The notes under the pieces are model-generated. The model had not been told where the DNA came from and searched no databases. It saw only the letters and a list, made by a program, of their open reading frames with translations. Positions 46,968 through 57,097 of a stretch of DNA of 64,000 bases are shown here, one piece after another. Position numbers and translations under genes: made by a program. The stretch covers positions 17,907,716-17,971,715 of the forward strand of contig CM039505.1 in the NCBI GenBank assembly GCA_022432975.1, in the 5' to 3' direction. Positions within the stretch are counted from its first letter, which is position 1, and each line of letters begins with the position of its first letter. This stretch comes from Begonia masoniana. Taxonomy: Eukaryota; Streptophyta; Magnoliopsida; Cucurbitales; Begoniaceae.

Positions 46968-49900
46968 ATTTTGAAAAGAATCTGTCAATTTTAACTAAAA
47001 AATTGACGGGAGAGTTTGAATTGCAAACGTTTTATATGATAGGGTTTGATTGGGTACAAAAAAAACGTTAGGTACCAAATGGTCACTGACCTCATACGTT
47101 GGGGTCTAAATAGAACTTTTCCTTAATTTTTTTTAAAAAACAATAGCGTACTTAATAAAAATTCAACAGTTGATGCAATAAATTATTCAAACTTAAAACA
47201 AAATAAATTTAAATGCAACTACATATAAAAATATCATTTTAAAACGATATGAAAGTATAACTTTAAATTTTTATTCAAAACTGACGACAACATCCTCCTC
47301 TGTATGCTCGCCTGCCTGTGGAGAATTCTCGATCACAGCTAGTTCTTCCTGAGATAAAAACTCACCTACGTCACAAAATTAAAAACTATCAGAAAGCTCA
47401 GTAATCGAAAATATGTGCAAGTGTCAACGTTTACTTTTTCCCGAATCTTGTCTTATCAGTTACATTCTGGTTAGAACTCGTTCCAACCTTCGGTCAAATA
47501 TCACAGATAGTTAAAACTTGTTCCAACATTTGGTCAAATATCACCTCTAGTTAGAACTTGTTCCAACCTTAGGTCAAATATCACCTCTATTTAGAACTTA
47601 TTCCAACCTTTGGTCAAATATCACATCTAGTTAGAACTTGTTCTAACCTTCGCTCAAATATCATCTCTAGTTAGAACTTGTTCCAACCTTGGTCAAATAT
47701 CACATCTAGTTAGAACTTGTTCCAACCTTCGGTCAAATATCACCTCTAGTTAGAACTTGTTTCAACCTTCGTTCAGATGTCACATACTGGTTAGAACTTG
47801 TTCCAACCTTCGATCAAGCTCACCATCTTATTGTCGTTCAGGTTTTTGATATCACATACTTTCTGTCAATTCTATCGTTTTCATACACATACAAATGTCC
47901 TATAAATTTTATCTTTTAAATAATTCTATGACAATGTCTAAATATGCGTGCTCAAATATCAGAAATATAAAATAAAATAATATAGATTTTGTGATGTATG
48001 GTCATACCCAAAACATTGAAAAATGTGATATTTTTGCTTACTTGGATTCCGAGCGGTTAAGGAATAAGATTTTAATTGTTTTTCCCAAGCATTGAATAAA
48101 TCTTTTTTGCCTAAAAATTAGAGATATTTAAACTTCTTCATTCATCCCCAAAAGTATCTGTTTGGATATGTACGAATTTTTGGGTTGATCAGCCGGTTTG
48201 GGTCGTCAGAATCGGTTAGATTCATTGTTGCCCGGTTCGGTTCAGAATAAAAATTCTGAACTGTCTTTCTTCTTCCTTGTCATGGTGTACTACCGAGAGA
48301 GAGAGAGAGTGTGAAAGTAAGAAGCAGAGAAAGCAAGAATGAGAGACAGAGAGAACCTTACGCCTTTAGGGGAGGATTCACGTGCTCGGTCGGAAGGAGT
48401 GGTTCGCAACAGTAAGACGGAGCTCAGCTGAGAGAAGGATTTCTGTTGGAAAAATCGCTCGGCCATTTGGGGCGGAGTTGAGGAAATCCTAGGAGGAATT
48501 CGACCAGGTCTGAGCAGGTTGCGGTGGTTGGAGGTTGGGTTTGATAGTTCTGGCATGGTAAGAACTTTCTAATCCTTTGCTGGTTTACAGAACACGAGGA
48601 AGAGAGAAAAGCTTGGACTTGAGTGAGCGATTTCCTCTTTATCGGGCAGCTTAATTTATAGGAAAGTTGTGAAAATTTTTCTAAATAAAACTTTCCTTAG
48701 AGGTTTAATACGACCCTAACCCTCTTCTTGGTCAGATTCGAAGATGAAAAAAGAAAGTAGTTTATTTAGGTTTAATTCCTTAAGTTGATAGATTGAAATT
48801 CGTCTTAATTGGAGTTTAATTGTTTCCTAATGTTGCAGATTAATCAACTATATAATTTAGGGTTTTGTTTCTCTGAAATTGAGGGATTTACTTATTGATT
48901 CATTTCTTTAAGTGAGATTAAGAAAGGAATTGATTCCTTAATTTAGGAATAAAATCTTGATATGTTACAACAAAACTCCGTCGGTCCCTCAAGCACTGCT
49001 GCACAAGTCTCTCCCTTGGCCTCCCATCAAACAAGCCTATTGTCTAAGTTGTGGCACCTACGTTTAGGACATCTATCCCACTCCATTTTAAATTCTGTTT
49101 TGCACTCTTGTAATGTTTCAATTTCAAAGTCTTTTCTTTCCAAACTATGTACTGCTTGTCAATTAAGTAAGAATCGCCGTTTACTGTTTTCAATATCAAA
49201 TTCTTGTGCGTTACTTTCATTTGATTTAATACATACTGATGTTTGGGGCCCTTCTTCTGTTAATTCTTTCACTGGTGTACGTTATTTTCTCTTGTTTATT
49301 GATGACTACACAAGATTCACATGGCTTTACTGTTTAAAACTAAAGAGTGAGGTTCACAATTTCTTCCTGAAATTTTATAAAATGGTTCAAAATCAATTTG
49401 GTTTTAGCATTAAATCTATCCAATCTGATTGGGGTGGTGAATTTCGTTTTCTCTCAAATGTTTTTAACTCACTTGGAATTCACCACCGCATCTCGTGCCC
49501 GTACACTCCAAATCAAAATGGTCGTGTAGAACGCAAAAACTGTTATGTGGTTGAAACTGGTTTAGCTCTACTCTTCCATTCTTCAGTTCCACAACAATTT
49601 TGGCCCTATGCCTTTACTACTACCACTACTCTGATAAATTTTTTGCACACTTCGATCCTAGAAAACAAATCACCTTATGAATGGCTATCTTTGTTTTCCT
49701 TTTCTCCGTCCTTTCAACGATCACAAGTTACAACCCCACTCTGTTTCATGTGTTTGTTAGGGTATAGCCCCAATCATAAAGGATATTTATGTCTCAATCA
49801 CATGTCTAATAAAGTTTATATCACTCGTCACGTCACATTTGATAAGTCCTCCTTCCCTTTTTCCTCTCACTCTCCTCAGCCATCAACATCAACTCCCTTT

Positions 49901-52900
49901 TCTCTTCCTATTACAACCTTACCTTTCCTCCCTGACACGGGGGCCCCTAGAAAGGGGGCCCGTGTACGACCCACGAATATGCTAGGTTGGTGCTCGGTTG
50001 GGTGCTAGTGAACAATATTTGAATATTGAAATAAAATACTAAACTAAAGGCAAAAAATAAAGAAGGTAAATGTAAAGATGATGGCCGAGATTATAGGTTA
50101 GTAGAGAGAAGTAAAATTACAAGAAAATAAAGAGAATAAGAGGACAATATATGTTAGAAATGACAAGGAAATGTAAAACAATGGAAATAAAGAAAAGATA
50201 AAAAAATAGAAAGTGAGCGTGTGGATAATGAAAAGCTGAAAAGTAAAGAGTGATTTGTGTGCAAAAGTGATAGCAATAAAAGTAAAGAAAACCCTTGGTG
50301 GATCCGAGGAGCGAGCTTACGGTTTAAGCTCCCGGATACACGTTTTCCGTGAAGAAAACGACCACCGTAGGCCGGGGATTTTCGTCCTCGTTTCAACTCC
50401 CAAGGGAGAAGATGAAGGAATGATTAAGAGCTAACCTAGCAACCCAAGCCATGTTAGCAATGGAGGCTAACTCCTCTTGGTTCAAAGAACCAAGGAAAAA
50501 CTCTAAGGAAAACCTTGAGAGAATAGAGAAATAGTAGTGTATTGATTTGGGCAAAAGTTCTTTTACACACACCAATGCTATGCTTAAATAGAGAAACCTA
50601 GGGTGGATGATTAGGGTTTGGTAGTGGAAGAAAGGATTTGAGCCGTTGATGAAGATCAAGATGAAGGGACAAGATTGCAATCCATGTGCTTCATCCAAGG
50701 GTTGAGGTGCTTTCCTTGTTTTGATTGATCAATGGTGCTAAATTGCCATGTCATCCATCCTTGTGGCCACTACCAATTGTACTTGCAAAATTCATACCTT
50801 AAAGTTGGGCTCTTCTTTGGGCCATGGCTTTCTTTGGGCTCCATTGGTTGTAGGCCTTTTCCTTGAGTAATTTTGTTGAATTTCTTCAACCCATAATCCA
50901 CCAACATACATCTAACCCTAACCATTCAATCTAATGCATGCAATGCAAATTATAAAATCCTTACAAAAAGGCTAATGTATGCCAATGAGTTTGAAAATTG
51001 AAAATTAAAAATTACAAATTTATGGCCCGGGAAGACAAATTCCCATAAGGTTGTCGGCAAGCTCCGTGCGAATGCTCCAACGGATGACATGGCAAGGTTT
51101 CTCCTCATCCTCCTTAGTCGGCTCCCAAGTGAAGTCCATGAGTGAATCGAAACCTGCAAAAAGAGACAAGTCGTTAGAACATTGAACAGTTAAATTTTGT
51201 GCCCGGGTTTGTGATCTTGTAACGGGCCTCCGAGGCACGTCACTCCCTTTTCCATTTTCACATACCAACTTACCTGAACCTCCCAATACTTCCACTCCAT
51301 CTCTCCCTTCCACTTCACCTCCCATCCAAATAGAACCTCCTCCTCCTCATGCATTGCCTACTAGCATCTCTAACATGAGTACTAGATCACCTACTGTCAA
51401 CCGTCATTCTATGACAACCAGATCCAAAGATGGTATTTACAAACCACAGATTCTCCTTGCACAATCTGATTTACCCTTGAAACCGAGAACCTTTTAGTAA
51501 GCCTCCAAATCTCAACATTGATTACTTGCACTGAAAGATGAAATTTCAGCCCTTCACAAGAACAATACGTGACAGCTAGTTTCCTTACCAAGAAGTGCGA
51601 AGCTTATTGGTTGCATGTGGATTTTCAAAGTCAAACTCAACTCTGATAGTTCCATAAGCCGTTATAAGGCTCGACTAGTAATAAAAGGCTATGATCAAAT
51701 GGAATGTATTGATTACCATGAAACCTTCAGTCCGGTAGTCAAACTGACAATTATCCGTACAACTTTAGCCTTAGCTTTCTCACTGGGTTGGTTTATTCGA
51801 CAGCTTGATATCAGTAATGCTTTTCTCCATGGTGATCTAACAGACACAATATTTATGCAACAACCTCCTGGCTTCGTTGATCCATCAAACCCATCTGTTG
51901 TCTATCTCTTACGGAAATCACTATATGGCCTCAAAAAATCTCCTAGAGCTTGATACACCAAGTTGTACACTGCTCTTCTTGCATGGGGCTTCACAGCATC
52001 AAAGTTTGACACTTCCATGTTCATCTGTCGGAAGAAGTCCTCCATCATCATTATGCTAGTATATGTCGACGACATAATTCTCACGGGTAATTCTCCGTCG
52101 TTATTGGACCAGTTTCTTGCTTATCTGCACCTTCAGTTTGTGGTTCGTGACCTAGGCCCTCTCTCATTTTTCCTCGGTATATCGGTTGCTCGTACTCCTA
52201 CTGGTATGTATTTTTTTCAATCTCGTTATATAACTGAGCAGTTACACAAGGTTAAGATTGGTTTGTGCAAACCCGTTCCCACACCAATGGTTTCAGGCCC
52301 AATTCTCTCACAACATTTAGGTAAACCCTTACTTGATTGCTCCCTTTATAAGAGTATTGTTAGAGGTTTTCAATATTGCTACCTTACATGACCAGATCTA
52401 GCCTTTGCGGTAAACAAAGATTGCCAATTTATGCATGCCCCTTTTGACGTACACTGGTAGTCCGTTAAGAGAATTTTACGCTATCTTCAAGGGACATTAT
52501 CTCTCGGTATTTCATTCTCCACTTCATCATGCTTTAACCTTACTTGTTATACTGATGCTGACTGAGCCTCGTGTCCGGATGACCGTAAAAGCATTAGTAG
52601 TTATTGCATATTTTTAGGTCCAAATCTCATTTCTTGGTCTTCTACAAAACAAAAGGTTGTATCTCACTCTAGCACTAAGTCTGAATGTAGGAGCATCGCT
52701 AACGGCGCTGCAGAGATCATTTGGCTTCAATCCCTACTAAAAGAAATTGGTATTATCTCAACCGACATTCTTATTATTTTTTGTGATAATCTGAATGCTA
52801 CGTATTTGGCTTCCAACCTGGTGCTCCACTCTAAATCAAAATATGTTGAAATTGATTTTCATTTTGTTCGAGATAAGGTCCTCACAAAATCATTGATGGT

Positions 52901-53935
52901 AAAGTTTACTCCACATAATCAATTAGTCAATGCTCTCACCAAGTCTCTCCTTCTGAGTTTTTCAGATTTTACATCCAAGAATTTTGGCCTACAGCTTTAC
53001 TCTTGAGGGGGATATTAACTGTTATATATATTTGCAAATATAAATTGTAGTTAATTACCTTTTAATTACGTTTTATCTTTTTAGTATTAATATCTGTGAT
53101 ACGTACATTTCAATGATTGATTGATACAAAAATAAAAACAGAACAATTACAAAATTTTCCCTCCCTTTTCGACTTTTTCTCCTTCTCTTCGGTCTTCTCC
53201 ATCATTCTTCTAAAAATCTCTTTTCATCTCAAATCTCAACTATTGTCTGCATTTTGCTATGTTTTTCTTATTGAAGTTATATTCCATCTTTGAAGTATAC
53301 TTCTGATTCACGCAACTGTTATAGGTTCTTTATAACAGAGACACCGGCAGAAGTAGAGGATTTGCTTTTGTTACAATGAGTAGTATCGAAGATTGTAACA
53401 ATGTTATCAAAAATCTCGATGGAAATGTAAGAAAACCTGATTTCGTAATGTCGTTTGGCAATTTCTGTCTCATCTTTGCGATTTTTGACTTTTCCTAAGA
53501 TTTCAGGTTTATATGGGAAGAACGTTGAGGGTGAATTATTCAGATAAACCGAAACCCAAAGAACCTTTATATCCAGAAACTGAGTTTAAGCTTTTCATCG
53601 GGAATTTATCGTGGTCTGTCACGTCGGAGAGCTTAACGCAAGCTTTTCAAGAATATGGGAATGTGGTTGGAGCAAGGGTTTTATACGACGGCGAAACGGG
53701 AAAATCCCGTGGATATGGATTCGTAAGCTACTCGACAAAAGCCGAGATGGAAAGTGCCCTTGAGTTTCTAAATGGAATGGTGAATTTCTCTCACTAAATA
53801 CCCAAATCTTTCTTCTCTCCATGGGAGATGCTTTGACAGAAGGATTGTGTTATATTCCTCCATTTTTACGTGCAGGAACTTGAAGGAAGGGCAATACGGG
53901 TGAGCTTGGCGGAAGGGAAACGAGCTCAGGGCTAA
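41307..53935 (+). CDS. Chloroplast ribonucleoprotein with two RRMs (At1g60000-like)
   Basis: Exons 41307-41663, 53325-53426, 53507-53779 and 53876-53935; every junction is phase 0 with GT..AG and the product is 263 aa. Residues 1 to about 55 ([20 protein letters not shown]...) look like a plastid transit peptide, then an acidic stretch, RRM1 (RNP2 LYFGNL 91-96, RNP1 RGFAFVTM 130-137) and RRM2 (RNP2 LFIGNL 182-187, RNP1 RGYGFVSY 221-228). cpRNPs bind plastid transcripts and affect stability, editing and processing. Start 41307 was chosen over the in-frame upstream start at 41199 because the transit peptide begins there. Intron 1 is 11,661 bp because of a nested copia element. Confidence 0.93.
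41885..42015. repeat. Short LTR-like remnant, related copy at 56577-56710
   Basis: TTAGCCCAAAA, a GATGAGAATCC / AATGAGAATTT block and a GATGTGGGATC / GATGTGAAATT block occur in the same order here and at 56577-56710. The GCGATGTGGGA part resembles the inverted start of TRIM-type LTRs. The copies are diverged. Confidence 0.35.
42731..42975 (+). repeat. Copia 5' LTR
   Basis: About 240 bp, containing TTTAATTACGTTTTATCC, TATAAATA near 42822 and ending CTCAAATCTCAAC. The first ~24 bp hold a partial duplication of TGTTATATATAT, so the exact start is uncertain. Followed by the primer site TGGTATCAGAGCT (42977-42989). Confidence 0.88.
42991..43640 (+). pseudogene. Copia gag (UBN2-type)
   Basis: ATG 42991 ([10 protein letters not shown]...), then [17 protein letters not shown], stop at 43255, and resumption in another frame (43254-43640): ...[53 protein letters not shown]. 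This is the copia gag core with one frameshift. It ends 65 bp before solo LTR H. Confidence 0.87.
43707..45176 (+). mobile_element. Solo LTR H, TSD TTCAT
   Basis: TGTAACACCAGTG...GGGGCGTTACA, 1470 bp, flanked by TTCAT (43702-43706 and 45177-45181). It is the opposite-orientation, shortened relative of LTRs E and G (CGGTGCGGGCAGTTGTCGGG block at about 44310). It keeps the acceptor arm GTTCTGTGGTGTAGG (44221-44235) but the donor side is not found. Confidence 0.9.
44770..44948. promoter_or_regulatory. Cluster of CGATCGATCG palindromes in LTR H
   Basis: Six copies of CGATCGATCG-type sites in 180 bp (near 44771, 44792, 44841, 44863, 44914, 44938), several as the perfect 12-bp palindrome CCGATCGATCGG. 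They are far denser than chance and lie near the 3' end of the LTR, where other LTRs here carry different palindromes. Confidence 0.7.
45182..45894 (+). pseudogene. Copia gag end and protease
   Basis: Zinc knuckle [18 protein letters not shown] (the third Cys is Tyr), then the aspartic protease motif [16 protein letters not shown] and the region leading to integrase ([13 protein letters not shown]). Frameshifts interrupt it. It is cut at 45899 by solo LTR I. Confidence 0.85.
46335..46665 (+). pseudogene. Captured fragment of a DUF3475/DUF668 (PSI-type) gene
   Basis: Open frame [20 protein letters not shown], then [33 protein letters not shown] and ...[18 protein letters not shown]. This is the N-terminal DUF3475 region of the plant family related to PSK SIMULATOR proteins (GVLAFEVA...). 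The frame is free of stops for more than 100 codons, then diverges into non-homologous sequence at about 46665. No intron or flanking domain is present. The parent gene is not in the window. Confidence 0.78.
46901..46964 (+). repeat. (GA)n microsatellite
   Basis: About 64 bp of GA dinucleotide inside the TIR element; it creates meaningless Arg-Glu ORFs. Confidence 0.97.
47366..48041 (-). other. Predicted leader intron with paired arms (LTR I)
   Basis: Minus strand: donor CCAA/GTAAGC at 48041; donor-side arm CATACATCACAAAAT (complement of 47986-48000); branch-like TTACTGAGC; acceptor CGTAG/GTGAG with AG at 47366-47367, arm 47365-47379. 13 of 15 positions match. The arm sequence differs from all other families here, but both sides changed together (ACAAAAT with ATTTTGT). 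Confidence 0.58.
47467..47822 (+). repeat. 40-bp minisatellite, about 9 copies
   Basis: Unit TAGTTAGAACTTGTTCCAAC / CTTCGGTCAAATATCACCTC, copies vary by 1-3 bases with occasional indels. It lies between the two arms of the predicted leader intron of LTR I. Confidence 0.95.
48975..49927 (+). pseudogene. Copia integrase
   Basis: GAG-pre-integrase ([29 protein letters not shown]) and integrase core with all three catalytic acids visible: [15 protein letters not shown] and NGRVERKN (D, D, E). The tail [18 protein letters not shown] follows. Open over 300 codons, then interrupted at 49932 by solo LTR J. Confidence 0.9.
49933..51242. mobile_element. Solo LTR J, TSD CTCCC
   Basis: TGACACGGGGGCCCC...GAGGCACGTCA, 1310 bp, flanked by CTCCC (49928-49932 and 51243-51247). 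A family unrelated to the others: no TGTAAC start and no splice-like module. Orientation not determined. Confidence 0.88.
51248..53008 (+). pseudogene. Copia reverse transcriptase and RNase H
   Basis: RT starts near 51520 in a broken frame, then [49 protein letters not shown], a stop at 51951, and [13 protein letters not shown] with the catalytic YVDDI. A stop near 52390 and frameshifts precede RNase H ([34 protein letters not shown]). It ends LQLYS-stop at 53006, next to the polypurine tract GAGGGGGATA. Confidence 0.9.
53011..53240 (+). repeat. Copia 3' LTR
   Basis: Begins at the TGTTATATATAT near 53020 and ends CTCAAATCTCAAC at 53240 before TATTG. Clearly the pair of 42731-42975, with substitutions and short indels. 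Confidence 0.9.
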
Positions 53936-54527
53936 TTGCGGAGACATAAATGGCGGCGGATGGTGGTCAGAACTTCGTTCAAAGGCTCTGCACTACTGAG
54001 ATATGGAGAGAAGAAATGGATCTGCCATTAATCAAATGCTGTCTCGAAAAGGGTTCGATCGATTATGGTGATCTTAGTTGAAATGGATATTCCCATTTCC
54101 CAAGAAGTGTGTGTACGTGAGACGTTTGTAAAAGTAGTTGTTTCTAGAAAAATGGTTCCTTTATTTTCAATAAATCTAAAATTAGAAAAAATAGGTAGTT
54201 GTCTCTTTTCCCCGTAATCTTCGTCTTTCTCCCTGGAAGTCTTATCACCATGCAAACTCGTTCCAATCTCTCTCTCTCTCTCTCTCTCCACCTTCTTCCC
54301 ATTCTTCTCATTTCTTCTTTCTTCTTTGTTTGACAATTTCTTGTTTGTCTCTTCGACGTCGGGAATCTCCATTTCTTTCCTTCTCCCCGAAATCGAACGC
54401 TTCGATTTGTATCGATCATTGCGGGGATCGGTACAAATTGTAAGATAAAAATCGGGTTTTGTGTTGATGATTCTTCGCCTTTTGGCGGGAGGAAAATTAA
54501 AGCAAGAGGTTGCGGTGATCTTCCACG
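53936..54527. other. Short intergenic region, promoter of the C2 gene
   Basis: 592 bp between the cpRNP stop and the C2 gene start. Contains a CT-rich leader tract at about 54267-54290. An upstream ATG in another frame (54461) overlaps the C2 start. No other gene. Confidence 0.6.
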
Positions 54528-56159
54528 ATGTCGATTTTAGCTCCGTTCCAACTCCTGGAACTGAATCTGATTTCCGCTCAGGATTTAGCCCCGGCTTCTC
54601 GCTCTATGAGGACCTACGCCGTCGCATGGGTCCACCCGGACAGAAAGCTCTCGACCCGAGTCGACACCCACGGCCACAACAACCCCACCTGGAATGACAA
54701 GTTCGTCTTCCGCGTTGATGACGAATTTTTGCACAACGATACGTCGGCCGTCATGATCGAGATCTACGCTTTTCATTGGTTCAGAGATATTCACGTCGGC
54801 ACCGTTCGGATTCTGGTGGGTAATCTCATTCCCACGCCGCCTAGGCTCCACCCTTACAATAAACAGCCTCAGGTGGGGATGCGGTTCGTGGCGCTCCAGG
54901 TCCGACGCCAGTCCGGTCGCCCGCAAGGGATTTTGAACATTGGGGTGGCGCTGCTTCATAGCTCAATGCGGAGCATGCCTTTGTATTCTCAACTAAGCAC
55001 CTCAGCCGTTGGATATCGCCAGCTGATGGGAGAGGATTCCCCTCATCACAATCATCACCATAATACTAACAATCCTCACACCCATCTAATGAATAACACC
55101 AAGCCGGAGCTCCGACGAATAAAAAGTGATACAAGTTCTATGATTGTCGGTTCCGAGCTTAGAGGATCTGAGTTGTTGGGGCTTAATGGGAGAGTTGGCA
55201 CTAAATCAAAAGCTAGCTCCATGGTCAGTGGCGCAGAAGTTTCCAAGAAGAAGAAAGGAGGATCAAGGGCCTACTCGTTGATCAGCGTCTCTAGATCTGC
55301 CATCAAGGGCAAGAAGGAGAAGAAGGGGAAATCTAGATCGGTTATTAGCGGCTCGGAGCTTGAGGACTTGCAAAATAAAGAGAAACGTTGGAAGCCGAGA
55401 TCCATAGTCAACGGCATAGAAGCAACAGAAACTCCTAAGAACGGCAAAAATGAAGATTCAAGCTCGATCAACGATTCAGATATAGCCCCCGTGTACGAGC
55501 CACCGCCGAAACAGAAGACGGTGAAAGTGAAACCTGAATTCATTGATTCGCCACGGAGAAAAGTAGGAAATGACAAGCCACAACCGTCTGCAAAGATAAA
55601 CCCGATTGAATATGTAGGCCCACAGAAAACTTCGACAAGGGCTACGCCGAAGGGGACACCGCTGCATGATAAATATGCGACTCCACAGAGAGGAGTAACG
55701 CCACTGCATGGAAAGACCACAAAATTTCAAGATTTAAACTACGGAACTCCAAGGAAATCTTTCTTGTCCAAGCCTTTCTTGACGGAATCCGAGCTTGGTC
55801 CGTCGCCGTCTGAGGTTGCAGCGGCGATGGCGCAAGCTCCAAAAGTTGATGACGGTGGAGAGAGCTCAGTCGTCGGCGGGTGGAGTCTCGACGGTAGCGT
55901 GGAGGGATTACAATCCAAGCTTGAAAGGTGGAGAACGGAACTCCCACCGGTACATGACCGCGGTGAGTACTCGAGTTTCCAGTCAAGCGAGAGCCGTCAC
56001 ACGAGGCGGCATACTGACGGCGGTAACGGCCTCTTCTCCTGCTTCAGCAACATTTGCGGTTGCCAATGCTCCATAGTCTGCGGAGGAAAGACAGCCAAGA
56101 AAACTGCTAGCGGGCGAGTCCACCGGAGCCCTTCGGCGGAAAATTTGAGCTACTCGTAA
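54528..56159 (+). CDS. C2-domain protein (SRC2-like / CaLB family), single exon
   Basis: 543 aa from ATG 54528 to TAA 56159. The C2 domain takes residues 1 to about 130 (LELNLISAQDLAPASRSMRT, WVHPDRKLSTRVD, NPTWNDKFVFRVDD, RDIHVGTVRILVGNLIP, FVALQVRRQSGRPQGILNIG). Then come a His/Asn-rich patch, Lys/Ser-rich disordered segments with repeated SRSVISGSELEDL-type units, and a Cys-rich C-terminus (CFSNICGCQCSIVCGG) that could be lipid-modified. C2 domains bind phospholipid, often with calcium; the related SRC2 proteins act at the ER/vacuole and in cold and pathogen responses. Calcium ligands look only partly conserved. The continuous frame and strong C2 match make it a sound gene. Confidence 0.93.
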   Translation: MSILAPFQLLELNLISAQDLAPASRSMRTYAVAWVHPDRKLSTRVDTHGHNNPTWNDKFVFRVDDEFLHNDTSAVMIEIYAFHWFRDIHVGTVRILVGNLIPTPPRLHPYNKQPQVGMRFVALQVRRQSGRPQGILNIGVALLHSSMRSMPLYSQLSTSAVGYRQLMGEDSPHHNHHHNTNNPHTHLMNNTKPELRRIKSDTSSMIVGSELRGSELLGLNGRVGTKSKASSMVSGAEVSKKKKGGSRAYSLISVSRSAIKGKKEKKGKSRSVISGSELEDLQNKEKRWKPRSIVNGIEATETPKNGKNEDSSSINDSDIAPVYEPPPKQKTVKVKPEFIDSPRRKVGNDKPQPSAKINPIEYVGPQKTSTRATPKGTPLHDKYATPQRGVTPLHGKTTKFQDLNYGTPRKSFLSKPFLTESELGPSPSEVAAAMAQAPKVDDGGESSVVGGWSLDGSVEGLQSKLERWRTELPPVHDRGEYSSFQSSESRHTRRHTDGGNGLFSCFSNICGCQCSIVCGGKTAKKTASGRVHRSPSAENLSYS

Positions 56160-57097
56160 CGTTAACCATCTCATCATAAATTCGGGTCAGGTAGGAAGAC
56201 GCTGACCCGGAATATGAAGGAGGAAGTTGACATGAGAAAAAATAACCGCTTCACTTTTGCTAACATGCACCGGCAGTTCACGTAATGGCTAATTTCTCCC
56301 AAGGCAACGCTCTGAGTAACGACACTGATGGGCACAGGATAAGAGCGTGGGCACAATGGTTGATGTTAGATACAGGATTTCGGTTGGACTCTTTCTCCCT
56401 CATTTTTTTTTTTTTTTTCATTTTTCATTTGTTTCTTCTATACACAAACGACAGAAATTGGACCTTGTATTTATATTTTTTACAATATGAATGGTGATAT
56501 ATAATAATGTACTTATTGGTTTGTAATGTCTCAAATGCTTCAAGTACAATATTAGGCTGTAGATCCACTGATTTATTCATTGGTTAGCCCAAAAACGCGT
56601 TTGTACCGGGTAGAAATGAGAATTTTACTAATAAATTATATATTTTTTATTCTTTCAAGTGATGTGAAATTGTACACTCCCACTTGGATGAACTTGTCCT
56701 TTACACATGAACTCTCTATGACTTCAAATGACGAACTATCACGTCAAATACTATAACATGGTTTTTAGGACAAGATTTTGCATGGCAAAATTAATGAATT
56801 AGTTTACCATATTTTTCAATTATAAATAATTAAAATAATAATTTATTTTACCATAAATTAACGACCCCCAACTTAGTTTTACATATGGTTTTAAGAATCT
56901 TAGTTAACGAAAATTATAAAATTCGATTATAAAAAATAAAAATAAAAGGTGGACTTTATTAGTTTGTGTGGATATCTAAGACTAACGACGGGGAATAAAA
57001 GCCGCAGAAGTCTCCGCCTCAGACGGGCTCATTGTCTGCTTACGTGGAGTGGTCCACTTGACTTTGGTCCACCTCGTCGATTTGTCTTTCTTTTTAA
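56160..57097. other. 3' flank of the C2 gene, no further gene
   Basis: Presumed 3' UTR followed by AT-rich sequence with a T homopolymer near 56405 and the LTR-like remnant at 56577-56710. Nothing else recognised. Confidence 0.55.

Larger units (their letters stand above)
46146..47122. mobile_element. TIR element carrying a host gene fragment (Pack-MULE-like)
   Basis: Terminal inverted repeats of roughly 190 bp (46146-46335 and 46965-47122), with shared blocks GACCATTTGGTACCTAACG type and AAAACGTTTGCAATTCAAA. The interior holds a DUF3475-like coding fragment and a GA microsatellite and no transposase. Possible target duplication TAATTTTTT on both sides, not exact because of the AT-rich target. 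It is inserted in solo LTR I. Confidence 0.8.
45900..48969 (-). mobile_element. Solo LTR I, TSD ACAAA
   Basis: TGTAATGACTCC...GATATGTTACA, 3070 bp including the nested TIR element, flanked by ACAAA (45895-45899 and 48970-48974). Minus orientation by its splice-like module. The upstream part (48280-48560, minus) is GC-richer and leader-like. Holds a 40-bp minisatellite. Confidence 0.9.
42731..53240 (+). mobile_element. Ty1/copia element in cpRNP intron 1, TSD TATTG
   Basis: Flanked by TATTG (42726-42730 and 53241-53245). 5' LTR, tRNA-Met primer site, gag, protease, integrase, RT, RNase H and 3' LTR follow in copia order on the same strand as the host gene. Three solo LTRs (43707-45176, 45900-48969, 49933-51242) account for 5.85 kb, leaving about 4.65 kb of copia. 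Stops and frameshifts in all domains show it is inactive. The LTRs differ at many positions, so the insertion is not recent. Confidence 0.93.

Noticed and set aside
46877..47071. Arg-Glu repeat ORF
   Set aside because: Translation of the GA microsatellite within the TIR element.
54461..54697. Alternative start upstream of the C2 gene in another frame
   Set aside because: It overlaps the C2 frame and has no domain; the 543-codon frame explains the region.
55271..56177. Minus-strand ORFs across the C2 gene
   Set aside because: Shadow frames of the sense coding sequence.
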